DNA of 46,569 nucleotides from an uncultured Scytonema sp. (GCA_937873135.1 CALMVQ010000094.1:1-46569); one strand, 5' to 3'; shown: positions 18,198 to 26,763, numbered from the stretch's first letter. A program made the numbers and translations. Notes: generated by a model not told the origin, from the letters alone.

Positions 18198-18381
18198 AGT
18201 ACAAGGTGGCGGAAATAAACATATCATTTGGAACTGCCGGAAAGCCTACAATCCAAGCTTTTTTAATTTGTAATTTGTAATTTTTAATTCCAAGGCAGTA
18301 GTAATAGCACTAATTTCGGGAATTGCCTCCAATAAATATGTAGAATGATTTACCGAATTCTAATTATAGGAAAGTAGCAAA

Positions 18382-19152
18382 ATGTCGAATTTAACCAGTG
18401 CGCTTCTTAAAGGATCAGCAACAAAAGCTAAGCTCTTTTCTCAAAACCCGCGTCGGCGACCTCATTACCATATTCTTGTAGAGGCAGAAAATCAGCAGTT
18501 TGACATTGCAGTTAATATTGCCTCAGAAGATCCGAACACAGATGATGTCCGTGTTCTTTACGCCATCAAGCAAAATATTACACCACCAAATCCTGAGGCA
18601 TTGCTTAGCCTGCCGAATGGAATGTTGAAACTGCCGAGTCAGGGAATTACTGGCATTGACTTTATAAGCGATCACTTGGTGACAAGAAATGAGATGCAAC
18701 CACTCCCTCTGTTCAATCGCTCAGCGCCTATTGAAGATCAGGGATCACAAGAAGTCAAGCAACTCGTCGATGACGTAGTTGCCGATCCAAATGCTGTGCT
18801 GTTCGCGTTCGGGCATCGATACGATCAAAGATCTGCTACTAATGCAGCATGGGGATTTCAGCCAGACGACGGAATTCACAACATCCACATGAATCAGGGC
18901 AACTACACGGGCAACCACGACAACGAAAATGGCCGTGGAGAGGATGGTGCGCTTTTTCTATATTTCCCTAACAGCAACACTTGGCAAGCTGTGTTTATCG
19001 CTTTTCAAACACAATCCTTTGACAATGATGCTAATGGCTACCCAAATGATGATTCCAATCGTGCTAATCAACATAATACTGGTAGTCATCAGGGTGACGG
19101 TCACAGCAACGGTGGTAGTCACAGGCACAGTCACCATCATAGAAATAATTGA
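18382..19152 (+). CDS. DUF2278 (YukJ-family) protein with histidine-rich tail
   Basis: The 256-residue protein has a DUF2278 domain over residues 25-212. The N-terminal core is PHYHILVEAENQQFDIAVNI; the middle has AFGHRYDQ; and the family signature GIHNIHMNQGN follows, then DGALFLYFP and WQAVFIAFQTQSF. YukJ-like proteins are widespread in bacteria and often linked to secretion or polymorphic toxin loci, but their activity is unknown; the conserved H/D/N residues suggest a metal or hydrolytic site. The last 45 residues are an unusual low-complexity tail rich in Asn, Asp, Gly, Ser and His (ending HRHSHHHRNN) that could bind metals. No signal peptide is seen. A plausible ribosome binding site (GGAAAG) precedes the ATG. 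No secretion genes are nearby. Confidence 0.85.
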   Translation: MSNLTSALLKGSATKAKLFSQNPRRRPHYHILVEAENQQFDIAVNIASEDPNTDDVRVLYAIKQNITPPNPEALLSLPNGMLKLPSQGITGIDFISDHLVTRNEMQPLPLFNRSAPIEDQGSQEVKQLVDDVVADPNAVLFAFGHRYDQRSATNAAWGFQPDDGIHNIHMNQGNYTGNHDNENGRGEDGALFLYFPNSNTWQAVFIAFQTQSFDNDANGYPNDDSNRANQHNTGSHQGDGHSNGGSHRHSHHHRNN

Positions 19153-19209
19153 TTTGAAACTCCCTCGACTAAAAGCCTAGGGATTTTAAGATGCGTCCGC
19201 AGCTCGACC

Positions 19210-19860
19210 TCAGCCTGCCATCAGCTTCGCGAGTGCCGGACGCTCGCTGCATCGCTGCAGCCATTCCATGACGTTGGGGAATGGCGTTAGATCCACCTCC
19301 ATCATCCTGAGCCAGCTGACAAAGCCTTGCAAGTGTGTATCCGCGAGGCTGTAGTCGCCGAGCAAGAACGATTTTCCCTCCAAGCCCCCGTCGAGAATTT
19401 TGAGACAGACGGCAAGATCCGCCTTTGCCTTTTCCACTGCGATCGCGCTCTGTTGCTCGGGAGGCACCCAGTCCAACGAGTCAGACTGGACTGCTCCTTC
19501 ACTGCCAGTCGGCAGGGAAGCTGCCAATCGTCCGCCCGCTTCGGCGAGCGTGACGTTGCTCCAGGTAATCCACTTCATCGCTTCGCCGCGTTTTGGGCCC
19601 GGCGCTGGGTAAAGTTTGGCGTCCACACCGAATATCTCACCCAAGTACATCGTGATCGCGGACGACTCCCAGATCGGCGTTCCTTCATGCTCAATTACAG
19701 GGACTCTTCCGTTCGGGTTGATTTTGAGAAAGTCTGGCTTCCTAGTATCTTTCGCACTGATGTCGAGCTTCACTCGCTCACATGGAGTGCCGAGTTCTGC
19801 GAGAACAGCTTCAGTAATGCTCGCGGTGGACATAGGGGCATAATAGAACGTGATGCTCAT
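19210..19860 (-). CDS. Glutathione S-transferase family protein
   Basis: The 216-residue protein has the two-domain GST layout. A thioredoxin-like N-domain (residues 1-80) carries the glutathione-site elements NGRVPVI (cis-proline) and the WESSAITMYL segment that binds the gamma-glutamyl group. An all-helical C-domain follows, with SLADTHLQGFVSWL. It is cytosolic and should conjugate glutathione to electrophiles or use it as a reductant; the substrate is unknown. GC content is clearly higher than in neighbouring genes and codon choice looks proteobacterial, so it was probably acquired by transfer. A perfect palindrome at 19908-19922, about 48 bp before the start, could be an operator. It faces cobK divergently. 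Confidence 0.88.
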   Translation of the reverse strand: MSITFYYAPMSTASITEAVLAELGTPCERVKLDISAKDTRKPDFLKINPNGRVPVIEHEGTPIWESSAITMYLGEIFGVDAKLYPAPGPKRGEAMKWITWSNVTLAEAGGRLAASLPTGSEGAVQSDSLDWVPPEQQSAIAVEKAKADLAVCLKILDGGLEGKSFLLGDYSLADTHLQGFVSWLRMMEVDLTPFPNVMEWLQRCSERPALAKLMAG

Positions 19861-19907
19861 CGTTAGTTTTAGTTCTTCCTTTGAAAATGGCGTCGCGTAT
19901 CGAATTG

Positions 19908-19922
19908 CATCTTGTCAAGATG
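19908..19922. promoter_or_regulatory. Palindromic operator-like site between GST and cobK
   Basis: CATCTTGTCAAGATG is a perfect 7-1-7 palindrome in the 138-bp divergent gap, on the GST side. Symmetric sites of this size are typical of MarR/HxlR-type regulators of detoxification genes. No regulator gene is adjacent. Confidence 0.4.
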
Positions 19923-19998
19923 TCAATTTGAACTATACTCTAGCTTGACAAACACTAACAACTTCAGCCGCTTTTGAACATAGATTGGTATAAATAAA

Positions 19999-20733
19999 AT
20001 GAAGCGTGTACTGATTTTAGGTGGTACTGGGGATGCGTCGGAACTAGCAGCAAAAGCCTCGACTCTTCCAGTTGAGGTGAGAGTGTCTCTAGCAGGTCGT
20101 ACTCGCGAGCCTCAAAATGTTTCAGAGAATACACGCATTGGTGGGTTTGGCGGAGTTGCAGGATTAACTACGTACCTGCGTGAGCAAGAAATTGATCTGC
20201 TAATCGATGCCACTCATCCGTTTGCTGCTCAAATATCTTTCAATGCGGCAGCAGCAGCAGCAGAATTAGGACTGCCAAGACTCATGCTAATTCGACCCGC
20301 ATGGCAGCAGATTCCACAAGACTGGTGGCAGGAAGTAGATAATGTGGAAGCGGCTGCAGATGCTTTGACAGAGCAAGCAAAACGGGTATTCTTAACTGTT
20401 GGCAGACAGCAATTGGGATCATTTGCTCACCTTGATGTTTGGTTTTTGATGCGATTAATCGATCCGCCAGAAGAGAATGCAACCGTACCGAAAGGGTTGC
20501 TGCTGTATAATAGAGGACCATTTGACCTGGCAAGCGAACGTCAGTTACTTACGCAGTATGAAATTGATACTATCGTCAGTAAAAATAGTGGTGGCAGTGC
20601 GACTTACGCCAAAATTATTGCGGCAAGAGAATTAGGAATAAAAGTTGTTATGCTCAAGCGTCCAACCGTTCCTATAGGAGAACAGGTGGAAGATACAGAG
20701 AGCGCTATATCTTGGCTTGCCAGTAAGATATAA
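19999..20733 (+). CDS. cobK: Precorrin-6A reductase CobK (or cobalt-precorrin-6A reductase)
   Basis: The 244-residue cytosolic enzyme reduces (cobalt-)precorrin-6A with NADPH in corrin-ring synthesis. The N-terminal Rossmann-type start RVLILGGTGDASELA binds the nucleotide. LIDATHPFAAQIS at about residues 69-81 is the family signature, and VSKNSGGSATYAKI near 193-206 is the conserved C-terminal substrate segment. The length is typical of CobK/CbiJ. The adjacent pathway step is encoded by cobL at 25330-26538 on the opposite strand, so the genes share a region but not an operon. Whether the aerobic or anaerobic substrate is used cannot be read from this gene alone. Cyanobacteria usually follow the early-cobalt route. 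Confidence 0.92.
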   Translation: MKRVLILGGTGDASELAAKASTLPVEVRVSLAGRTREPQNVSENTRIGGFGGVAGLTTYLREQEIDLLIDATHPFAAQISFNAAAAAAELGLPRLMLIRPAWQQIPQDWWQEVDNVEAAADALTEQAKRVFLTVGRQQLGSFAHLDVWFLMRLIDPPEENATVPKGLLLYNRGPFDLASERQLLTQYEIDTIVSKNSGGSATYAKIIAARELGIKVVMLKRPTVPIGEQVEDTESAISWLASKI

Positions 20734-21041
20734 GTTGTATTGCGATCGCTATATTTATAGAACAATATAGTTTGGATAAAAATATTTATTTTTTTTAATC
20801 GGATTCATCTATCATAAGGATGAAAAAGTCATAAACCCTTCGGTATACGAATATTCGCGATCGCTCTAGTGAAATTATTAAGGAAAAATCGGTATTTTCA
20901 AGGTTTTGATTTGCCCGCAAACCAAGATATGACTGAGTAAGCCAAATCAATCCACTTCATAAAAAGTTTCGGAAAAATTGTAGTGGTATTGATTGATTTG
21001 GTTCAACAAAAAAATAAATTTTAATTCAGGTCATAAATTCA
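20734..21041. promoter_or_regulatory. Leader region of the SLH gene with 11-bp inverted repeat
   Basis: AT-rich gap of 308 bp with two HIP1-like octamers. CCAAATCAATC (20942-20952) and GATTGATTTGG (20991-21001) form a perfect 11-bp inverted repeat with a 38-base loop, ending 40 bases before the SLH start. It could fold in the 5' leader or be a split binding site. No gene is seen. Confidence 0.4.
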
Positions 21042-22406
21042 ATGATTAAAGCTAATAAATGGCAGTCGGGCACTGCTTTACTAGTAGGATTAAGTGCGAT
21101 CATAAGTTCGATAACGCCTTTAATAATAGCAACACCAACATTAGCACAAGCTACCTTCAGCGATGTTCAAGGTAACTGGGCTCAATCATGTATTACACAA
21201 TTAGCAAGCAATGGTATTATTAGTGGCTATCCAGATGGAGGTTTCCGACCTAATGCATCTGTGACAAGAGCGGAGTTTGCCGCTATGGTCAATAAGGCTT
21301 TCCCACACACCCAAAGGACTCGTAATTCAATTCAGTTTAATGATGTCCCCTCAAATTACTGGGCATACACGGCAATTCAAACAGCTTCTCAAACAGGATT
21401 TTTATCAGGTTACCCCGGTCAGATTTTTAGGCCCAACCAGAATATTCCTCGCGCTCAAGTTTTGGTAGCTTTGGCAAGTGGGTTAAATTATTCTCCAACT
21501 CAGCCTGTGACGACAACATTAAATGCTAATTTTACTGATGCAAATGTCATCCCCAGCTATGCCGATAATGGAATAGCCGCAGCAACTGAAAAACGTCTTG
21601 TGGTCAATTATCCTGACGTTAAGTACCTCAAGCCCGATCAATTAGCTAGTCGGGCAGAAGTCTCAGCTTTCCTGTGTCAAGCTTTAACCGGATCGAGACA
21701 AGCTTCTTTAATTCCCGAACAGTATATTGCGGGTACTGGCACTTCATTCACTGCACTGATTTCGTCTGGAACTTTAATTCCGGTCAAGTATTCTCAAGCT
21801 AAGCGGATTATTGTTAGCCCCAAAGAAACTGCACCTTTGACATTAACTGTTGCGGCTAATGTTAAGAACAATAGCGGCAGTGTGGTTATTCCTGTAGGTA
21901 GTCAAATTATTGGTCAACTGCAACCAACCACTGGCGGTTCCCAGTTTGTCGCTAGTCAGGTCATGATTGATGGTCAGCAATTTCCGATTAGCGCTTCTTC
22001 TCAAGCGATTACAACTACCCGCAATGTACGAGATACTAACATCTTAGGACTTTTACAAGACGCAGTTTTGGGATCAGCCGCAGCCGCAGGAATTTCAGGG
22101 ATAACGGGTGATAGAACCATTACCGCAAGAAAAGTCTTGACCGGCACAGTGATTGGTACTGCTATAGGTGCAAATCAAAATCGTAACATTCTATCTACAG
22201 TCCGAGATACAGCACTTGGAGCAGCAGCAGGAGCCGGAATTTCCGGAGTCACGGGAAACAGAACCATAACTGCCGGAAAAGTTATCGGGGGTGCGGCACT
22301 CGGCGCAACTATTGGGGGTATTGCTGATCGCACGGGGAATAACGTAGTTGTCATCAATCCTAATACCGATTTGACTTTGACGTTAAATTCTGATCTCGGT
22401 ATATAA
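21042..22406 (+). CDS. SLH-domain envelope protein with C-terminal glycine-zipper repeat
   Basis: A 454-residue exported protein. Residues 1-36 form a signal peptide ending TLAQA. Three SLH domains follow at about 38-87 (SDVQGNWAQ...TRAEFAAMV), 97-148 (DVPSNYWAYTAI...IPRAQVLVAL) and 161-214. SLH domains anchor proteins to pyruvylated polymer in the cell wall. The middle (about 225-330) is a beta-rich region with VVIPVGSQIIGQLQP, recalling TrbI/VirB10-like barrels. Residues 338-377 and 387-426 are a duplicated 40-residue block rich in Gly/Ala (LGAAAGAGISGVTGNRTITA in copy two), a glycine-zipper pattern that can insert into membranes. It lacks the long OprB-type porin barrel of the usual cyanobacterial SLH porins. 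Confidence 0.88.
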   Translation: MIKANKWQSGTALLVGLSAIISSITPLIIATPTLAQATFSDVQGNWAQSCITQLASNGIISGYPDGGFRPNASVTRAEFAAMVNKAFPHTQRTRNSIQFNDVPSNYWAYTAIQTASQTGFLSGYPGQIFRPNQNIPRAQVLVALASGLNYSPTQPVTTTLNANFTDANVIPSYADNGIAAATEKRLVVNYPDVKYLKPDQLASRAEVSAFLCQALTGSRQASLIPEQYIAGTGTSFTALISSGTLIPVKYSQAKRIIVSPKETAPLTLTVAANVKNNSGSVVIPVGSQIIGQLQPTTGGSQFVASQVMIDGQQFPISASSQAITTTRNVRDTNILGLLQDAVLGSAAAAGISGITGDRTITARKVLTGTVIGTAIGANQNRNILSTVRDTALGAAAGAGISGVTGNRTITAGKVIGGAALGATIGGIADRTGNNVVVINPNTDLTLTLNSDLGI

Positions 22407-22420
22407 GCAGACAGGAGTAT

Positions 22421-22475
22421 GCGGCGGGTTTAATCTGAATAACATCTGAGAGACATAAATCAACCCCGCCCGTAC
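22421..22475. repeat. Dispersed palindromic repeat, copy 1
   Basis: A GCGGGTTTAATC left part and a CCCCGCCCGTAC right part flank a loop with ATCTGAGAGACAT. The layout and partial loop identity match the repeat at 41610-41674. It lies after the SLH stop. Confidence 0.5.
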
Positions 22476-22557
22476 ATGTCTATTGGGAATTGTCTCATCG
22501 AAAGGGAGTCATTAACTTCACCACGAACTTGGCAAAAACTCTCACTTTTGCCGAGAG

Positions 22558-22656
22558 ATGCTGCGTGGTATTCATCCAAATCTCATGACATTTGAAGCAT
22601 GGTTATATAAAACCGGATGGCAAGGTGAATCTGTGGAAGTTCAAAAGACTGATTGA
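22558..22656 (+). other. Short open fragment after the SLH gene
   Basis: A 32-codon frame (MLRGIHPNLMTFEAWLYKTG and so on) in the gap before feoB has protein-like composition but no recognised family. It is probably the remnant of a lost gene. The rest of 22476-22723 shows nothing else. Confidence 0.2.
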
Positions 22657-22723
22657 TAATTTGGGAATTGGTCGTGGGGAATTGGTAATTGTTTTTTCTT
22701 CCTATTACCTGTTCCCCATTGCC

Positions 22724-24568
22724 TCAAAATCCTAAAGCTCGGGCACTTTGGTAGAATATAAAACATGTAACCCATGCTAACCCCACTGACCAAGCAACTG
22801 ACATCCAAGCGAATTTTGTACTCTTGGATTCAGTTTTGATGGCTGCAACTGTTGATAGGCAAGGTACATAAAGTAGGGTAAATAGCATAAAACTGTAGGC
22901 TTGTACCCAGTCGATTTGGTGAGCGATCGTCCCCATCAAGCTAGCATTATCTTTTTGAGAATATATCACTGCCAGACCACCCAAGACAATTTCTTTAGCA
23001 ACAAAGCCGAAAATTAGTGCCACTGCTAATTGCGGATTGATCCCCAAAGGTCCTAAAATCGGCTGTGACAATTGACCAATTATTCCGGAAATAGTTTGCT
23101 GACTAGCTGGTGGTACATTAGGAGGTAAGTTATTCAGCAACCAAATAATCATGACTCCAAAAATAATAAACCGTCGCGACCAGTACAAAAAGTGCTTAGT
23201 TTGATGCCAAGCTTGCATTATCAGTTGGTTGAGGGTGGGGAAGCGGTAAGGAGGTAATTCCAGCAATAATGGTTCAGTATTCGGATACTGACCCTTGAAT
23301 AAAACCGCTGTTAAAATTGCTGCAGCAAAGCTAAACATGTACAAGCTAAACAAGACAACAGGTGCCATGCGGGGTGTGAACAGCGCTGTTGTCATAAAAA
23401 CAAACACATTGAGTCGTGCGGAACACAGAGAAAAGGGAATTACCAGCATTGACAACATTCGCAAGGCTTTTGAACGCATGACTCTTGTGCCCATAATTGC
23501 AGGTACATTACAGCCAAACCCCATCAGTGACATCACAAACGAACGACCATCTAACCCCAGGCGTTCCATAAAAGCATCCATCAAATATGCAGAACGCGAC
23601 AGATAGCCGCTATCTTCCACAACTCCCATGCAGATGAAAAACAACAAAATCACCGGGATAAACGATGCAACTGTCCCAAGCCCTTCGTAGATGCCATCTA
23701 CCAAAAAATCATGGATGAATTTTGGTAACCCACTTACCAAAGGTTCCAAGGCATTGTCTTTAACCCAACTCAAAGCTTGAGCTAAATAATCTTGCAAAGG
23801 TATCCCTAAGGCATAGATAATTTGGAACATCAAAAACATTGTCCCAAAAAAGATCGGCAATCCCAATACTGGATGCATCAGGATTTTATCTAAGCGAGTT
23901 GTTAAGTTTTGTTTGACTTCCGTTTCGAGGTGAAACGCATCCTGCAATAGAGTCTCCATCTCCGAAGCGATCTGTTCAGAGGAAGCAAGATTATCTAATA
24001 AGCGATCGCTACATACTGGCTCGTTTTGTTTTTTAAGTGCTTCTTGAATTGTTTGATAAGCTTTAGCGTAACCTTGCCCGTGCTTAGCACTAATTGGTAC
24101 AACTGGCATTCCCAACTGTTCGGCGATGCGATCGCAATTAACACTCACCCCAAATTTTGGCGCTTCATCTGCCATATTCAGTAGAAGTACTACTGGAAAC
24201 TGTAAACTTTTTACCTGTAATGCCAGACTGATTTGGCGGTCTAGTTGAGTTGTGTTCAGAATCATGATGAGCAAGTGTACGGGTGTCGTTTCTAAAAACC
24301 GTCGCACTACCGCTTCATCTTCAGAAAAGCCGTGTAAATCGTAAATTCCCGGTAAGTCTACAACTTGGACTTCTTGTTCCCCGAGTTTCGCGTTCGCTAC
24401 CATGAGGTCTACAGTCATTCCTGGCCAGTTCCCAATAGTGGCGTTAGACTTAGCTATTTTATTAAAAAATGTTGATTTCCCTGTATTCGGCATCCCCAAA
24501 ACAGCAATTTTTTTCACTCCACTCGTGGAGTCGCTCTCAGGTAATGTTTGAGTACTACAATGTGTCAT
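22724..24568 (-). CDS. feoB: Fe(II) transporter FeoB
   Basis: From the ATG at 24568 the product has 614 residues; upstream in-frame starts would overlap feoA and are unlikely. FeoB is an inner-membrane Fe2+ importer gated by a cytosolic G domain. The G domain fills residues 18-175: G1 GMPNTGKST at 25-33, G3 VVDLPGIYDL, and G4 LLNMADE. A helical spacer follows, then about eight membrane segments with the FeoB core motif GFGCNVPAIMGTR and LCSARLNVFVF, where a cysteine lies in the pore. It is shorter than the 773-residue E. coli protein and lacks a FeoC-like tail, as in other cyanobacteria. It lies 8 bp after feoA and is surely co-transcribed with it. Confidence 0.95.
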   Translation of the reverse strand: MTHCSTQTLPESDSTSGVKKIAVLGMPNTGKSTFFNKIAKSNATIGNWPGMTVDLMVANAKLGEQEVQVVDLPGIYDLHGFSEDEAVVRRFLETTPVHLLIMILNTTQLDRQISLALQVKSLQFPVVLLLNMADEAPKFGVSVNCDRIAEQLGMPVVPISAKHGQGYAKAYQTIQEALKKQNEPVCSDRLLDNLASSEQIASEMETLLQDAFHLETEVKQNLTTRLDKILMHPVLGLPIFFGTMFLMFQIIYALGIPLQDYLAQALSWVKDNALEPLVSGLPKFIHDFLVDGIYEGLGTVASFIPVILLFFICMGVVEDSGYLSRSAYLMDAFMERLGLDGRSFVMSLMGFGCNVPAIMGTRVMRSKALRMLSMLVIPFSLCSARLNVFVFMTTALFTPRMAPVVLFSLYMFSFAAAILTAVLFKGQYPNTEPLLLELPPYRFPTLNQLIMQAWHQTKHFLYWSRRFIIFGVMIIWLLNNLPPNVPPASQQTISGIIGQLSQPILGPLGINPQLAVALIFGFVAKEIVLGGLAVIYSQKDNASLMGTIAHQIDWVQAYSFMLFTLLYVPCLSTVAAIKTESKSTKFAWMSVAWSVGLAWVTCFIFYQSARALGF

Positions 24569-24576
24569 AATGATAA

Positions 24577-24816
24577 TCAGGATATAATGTTTGTTACTTG
24601 AATCGCCTGAGCATCCCGACGACGCACCATCACCTCGGTTGTACCGATGCGGATGTGCAATGGTCCAGACAACCAAGCTTTACGAATCATCAATACTTGT
24701 CTACCAGTACGGAAACCCAGTGCTAGTAAGCGTTGTTGCAAGCCTTCTTCCGCTACCAGTCCTGAGATGAGGGCAGTTTCCCCTGGTTTTAATGAGGAGA
24801 GTTCAGTCGAGTACAT
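24577..24816 (-). CDS. feoA: Ferrous iron transport accessory protein FeoA
   Basis: A 79-residue cytosolic protein with an SH3-like fold, as shown by LKPGETALISGL, the helix QQRLLALGFRTGRQV and the closing strands GPLHIRIGTTEVMVRRRDAQ. FeoA binds FeoB and is needed for full iron uptake. Its length is exactly that of the family. It is the first gene of the feoAB pair (8-bp spacing). Upstream (24817-24950) is AT-rich, as expected for an iron-regulated promoter, but I could not find a convincing Fur box by eye. Confidence 0.95.
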   Translation of the reverse strand: MYSTELSSLKPGETALISGLVAEEGLQQRLLALGFRTGRQVLMIRKAWLSGPLHIRIGTTEVMVRRRDAQAIQVTNIIS

Positions 24817-24952
24817 TTACTATATGAAAATTCTTAACAATTGATAATACTTTCAATTTAACGAAATTTACAAGCTAGCACAAGGAGCTGGGAGTTGTTA
24901 TTCTCCCCTGTCCTTTTGGCTTTGACACTTTAGGTAGTGCTATAGTGGTGTC

Positions 24953-25042
24953 ATGTCTACTGCCTCTTTACTTCGTGTTGTCATCGATACCAACGTTGTC
25001 TTTGAGGGGTTAACCAAATCAACAGTTAATTCACTTAGCTGA
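24953..25042 (+). pseudogene. N-terminal stub of a PIN-domain toxin
   Basis: Twenty-nine codons beginning MSTASLLRVVIDTNVVFEGL and then stopping. VVIDTNV is the first strand and catalytic aspartate of PIN-domain ribonucleases, the toxins of many VapBC-like modules. The remaining 110 or so residues, with the other three acidic residues, are missing. The stub overlaps the start of the antitoxin fragment (25014-25340) in another frame. It is inactive. Confidence 0.7.
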
Positions 25043-25340
25043 AGGTGAAGGTGTTTCGCTAAATCAATACATCGTTTACGCTCTAACTCGACAAGTCGTG
25101 TTAAGGTACTCAATTCAGGAAATATCTGAAGAAGCAGTTACCCAGCAAAAGCAGTCTTTCGCTGCACTGCTACAGCAACTGGGGAAAACCTCTCCATCTG
25201 AGACCGAATCAATTCTGGCAGAACGCGAACAAATTGAACCGGAAGCAGAGTTAAGTTCTGAGGCGATCGCTCATATTCAACAACAAATTCATAAACGTAA
25301 AAAAATGTCAACTCACAATCCAAATTCTATTATAACTTAA
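25014..25340 (+). pseudogene. C-terminal part of a HicB/RHH-type antitoxin
   Basis: The frame is open from 25014 but lacks a proper start; a GTG at 25098 would give 80 residues. LAEGEGVSLNQYIVYALTRQ is the ribbon-helix-helix segment seen in HicB-like antitoxins encoded directly before PIN toxins in cyanobacteria. A polar helical tail follows (SFAALLQQLGKTSPSETESI and so on), which would wrap the toxin. The N-terminal half is absent. In an intact module the antitoxin gene precedes the toxin gene; here a toxin start precedes the antitoxin end. That suggests deletion or recombination between two tandem modules. The 3' end overlaps cobL by 11 bp, tail to tail. Confidence 0.65.
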
Positions 25341-26538
25341 CAGCTACCCATTGCGTCACGGGTGCCAAAGCACGCCAACCTAAAAATGTCCCGACAGGTT
25401 CCGCCCGTTGAATGGCAATGCGGGTTAAAGTACCGCCGACGAGATCGCGCCATTGGAGGAGTTTCTGTTCGCTCTCGATTGTAACGGCATTGGCAACAAG
25501 ACGACCTCCTTCTTGAAGTGCCTGCCAACAAGTTTCAAACAATCCCTCTGCTGTGGCTCCACCTCCAATAAAAATGGCGTTGGGTGACTCTAAACCTGAG
25601 AGCGCAATCGGTGCCTTACCCTCAACAATGTGAAGATTTGGGGTGCCGAGGGCGGCAGCGTTATCGGCAATGTAGCGCAACCTCGACGGGTTCTGTTCAA
25701 TGGCGATCGCACGACACAACGGATGACTCCGCATCCATTCTATTCCAATAGAACCACACCCTGCCCCGACATCCCACAATAGTGCGAAGGGTGTGGGAAC
25801 CAGTGCGGCTAGTGTCATTGCCCTGACTTCATGCTTAGTCAGTTGCCCATCGTGATGATAGGCGCTATCTGGCAAACCAGGGATACGGGGAAGTGGTACT
25901 ATGGGTGTATCTGCAATACATTCCACTGCAATTGTATTCAAATCTGCAACATCCGCCTGCCAAGAAGAAGCAAAACCCTGAATGATGCGCTCATTCGGTC
26001 CACCCATCCGCTCTAAAACTGTCATCTGACTTCTCCCAAAACCCCTTTGCACCAGCATTTGAGCAATAATGTCTGGAGTGAGTCTCCCCTCACTCAAAAT
26101 CAGCAAACGTGCTCTTGGATAAATCATTGTCTGGAGTAGGGATGGGGGACGACTGACTAAGCTCACAGTTTCAACCTCAGTCCCAGACCATCCTAACCGA
26201 GAACAAGCAAGGCTAAATGCAGATGCAGCCGGAATAATTGTCATTTCTGAGATCGGAATCCGTCGGCATAGCGTTACTCCAATCCCGAAACACATTGGAT
26301 CGCCGCTTGCTAAAACACAAATTGCTTGTCCCCGTCGGCGAGTGATTTCTTCGACAGTGGTAGTGATAGGAGAACTCCAAACCAGTTTTTCCCGAGAATC
26401 AGCTTCTCTGAGCATCGCTAGGTGGCGATCACCTCCTACTAACACCTGTGCTTGTTCAACAACAGAACGGGCGACAGGACTCAACCCAAGTAGCCCATCC
26501 TCTCCAATACCGACTACAGACAGCCATTTGTGCATCAC
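25330..26538 (-). CDS. cobL: Precorrin-6Y C5,15-methyltransferase (decarboxylating), CbiE-CbiT fusion
   Basis: The 402-residue bifunctional enzyme methylates C5 and C15 of the corrin precursor and decarboxylates the C12 side chain, using S-adenosylmethionine. Residues 1-200 are the CbiE-type tetrapyrrole methyltransferase: WLSVVGIGEDGL at the start, VLASGDPMCFGIG, and a TVLERMGGPNERI segment. Residues 215-400 are the CbiT-type Rossmann methyltransferase with LLWDVGAGCGSIGIEW as its SAM-binding motif I. Fusion of the two is the usual CobL arrangement. It acts after CobK (19999-20733) in the pathway. The start follows a long inverted repeat at 26676-26720 that separates it from pepE. Location is cytosolic. 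Confidence 0.93.
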   Translation of the reverse strand: MMHKWLSVVGIGEDGLLGLSPVARSVVEQAQVLVGGDRHLAMLREADSREKLVWSSPITTTVEEITRRRGQAICVLASGDPMCFGIGVTLCRRIPISEMTIIPAASAFSLACSRLGWSGTEVETVSLVSRPPSLLQTMIYPRARLLILSEGRLTPDIIAQMLVQRGFGRSQMTVLERMGGPNERIIQGFASSWQADVADLNTIAVECIADTPIVPLPRIPGLPDSAYHHDGQLTKHEVRAMTLAALVPTPFALLWDVGAGCGSIGIEWMRSHPLCRAIAIEQNPSRLRYIADNAAALGTPNLHIVEGKAPIALSGLESPNAIFIGGGATAEGLFETCWQALQEGGRLVANAVTIESEQKLLQWRDLVGGTLTRIAIQRAEPVGTFLGWRALAPVTQWVAVKL

Positions 26539-26675
26539 AATTTACTATTACCACGAGAGAGGAATTAAAAATTAAAAAAGGTTGATTTGTTGGCAATAAA
26601 CCATTCTAAATAATAGCTTGATTTCCGCGCCCCTTGTGTATGGAGAATAAGGAGTCGGGACAATAGATTCTCATC

Positions 26676-26720
26676 ATTTCTTATGTACAAACTTGACCAG
26701 TCTCTTTGTACATAAGAAAT
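26676..26720. repeat. Perfect 16-bp inverted repeat upstream of cobL
   Basis: Arms ATTTCTTATGTACAAA (26676-26691) and TTTGTACATAAGAAAT (26705-26720) with a 13-base loop. It lies after the pepE stop and before the cobL start (both genes on minus), so it may be the pepE terminator or a regulatory hairpin. No U-run follows directly on the minus strand. Confidence 0.7.
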
Positions 26721-26763
26721 AACATTGATATTTAATTTTTTTTCTCATGAAAATATCTACTTT

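Noticed and set aside
24817-24880. Fur box upstream of feoA
   Set aside because: AT-rich sequence with TTGATAAT is present, but no 19-bp site close enough to the consensus could be found by eye.
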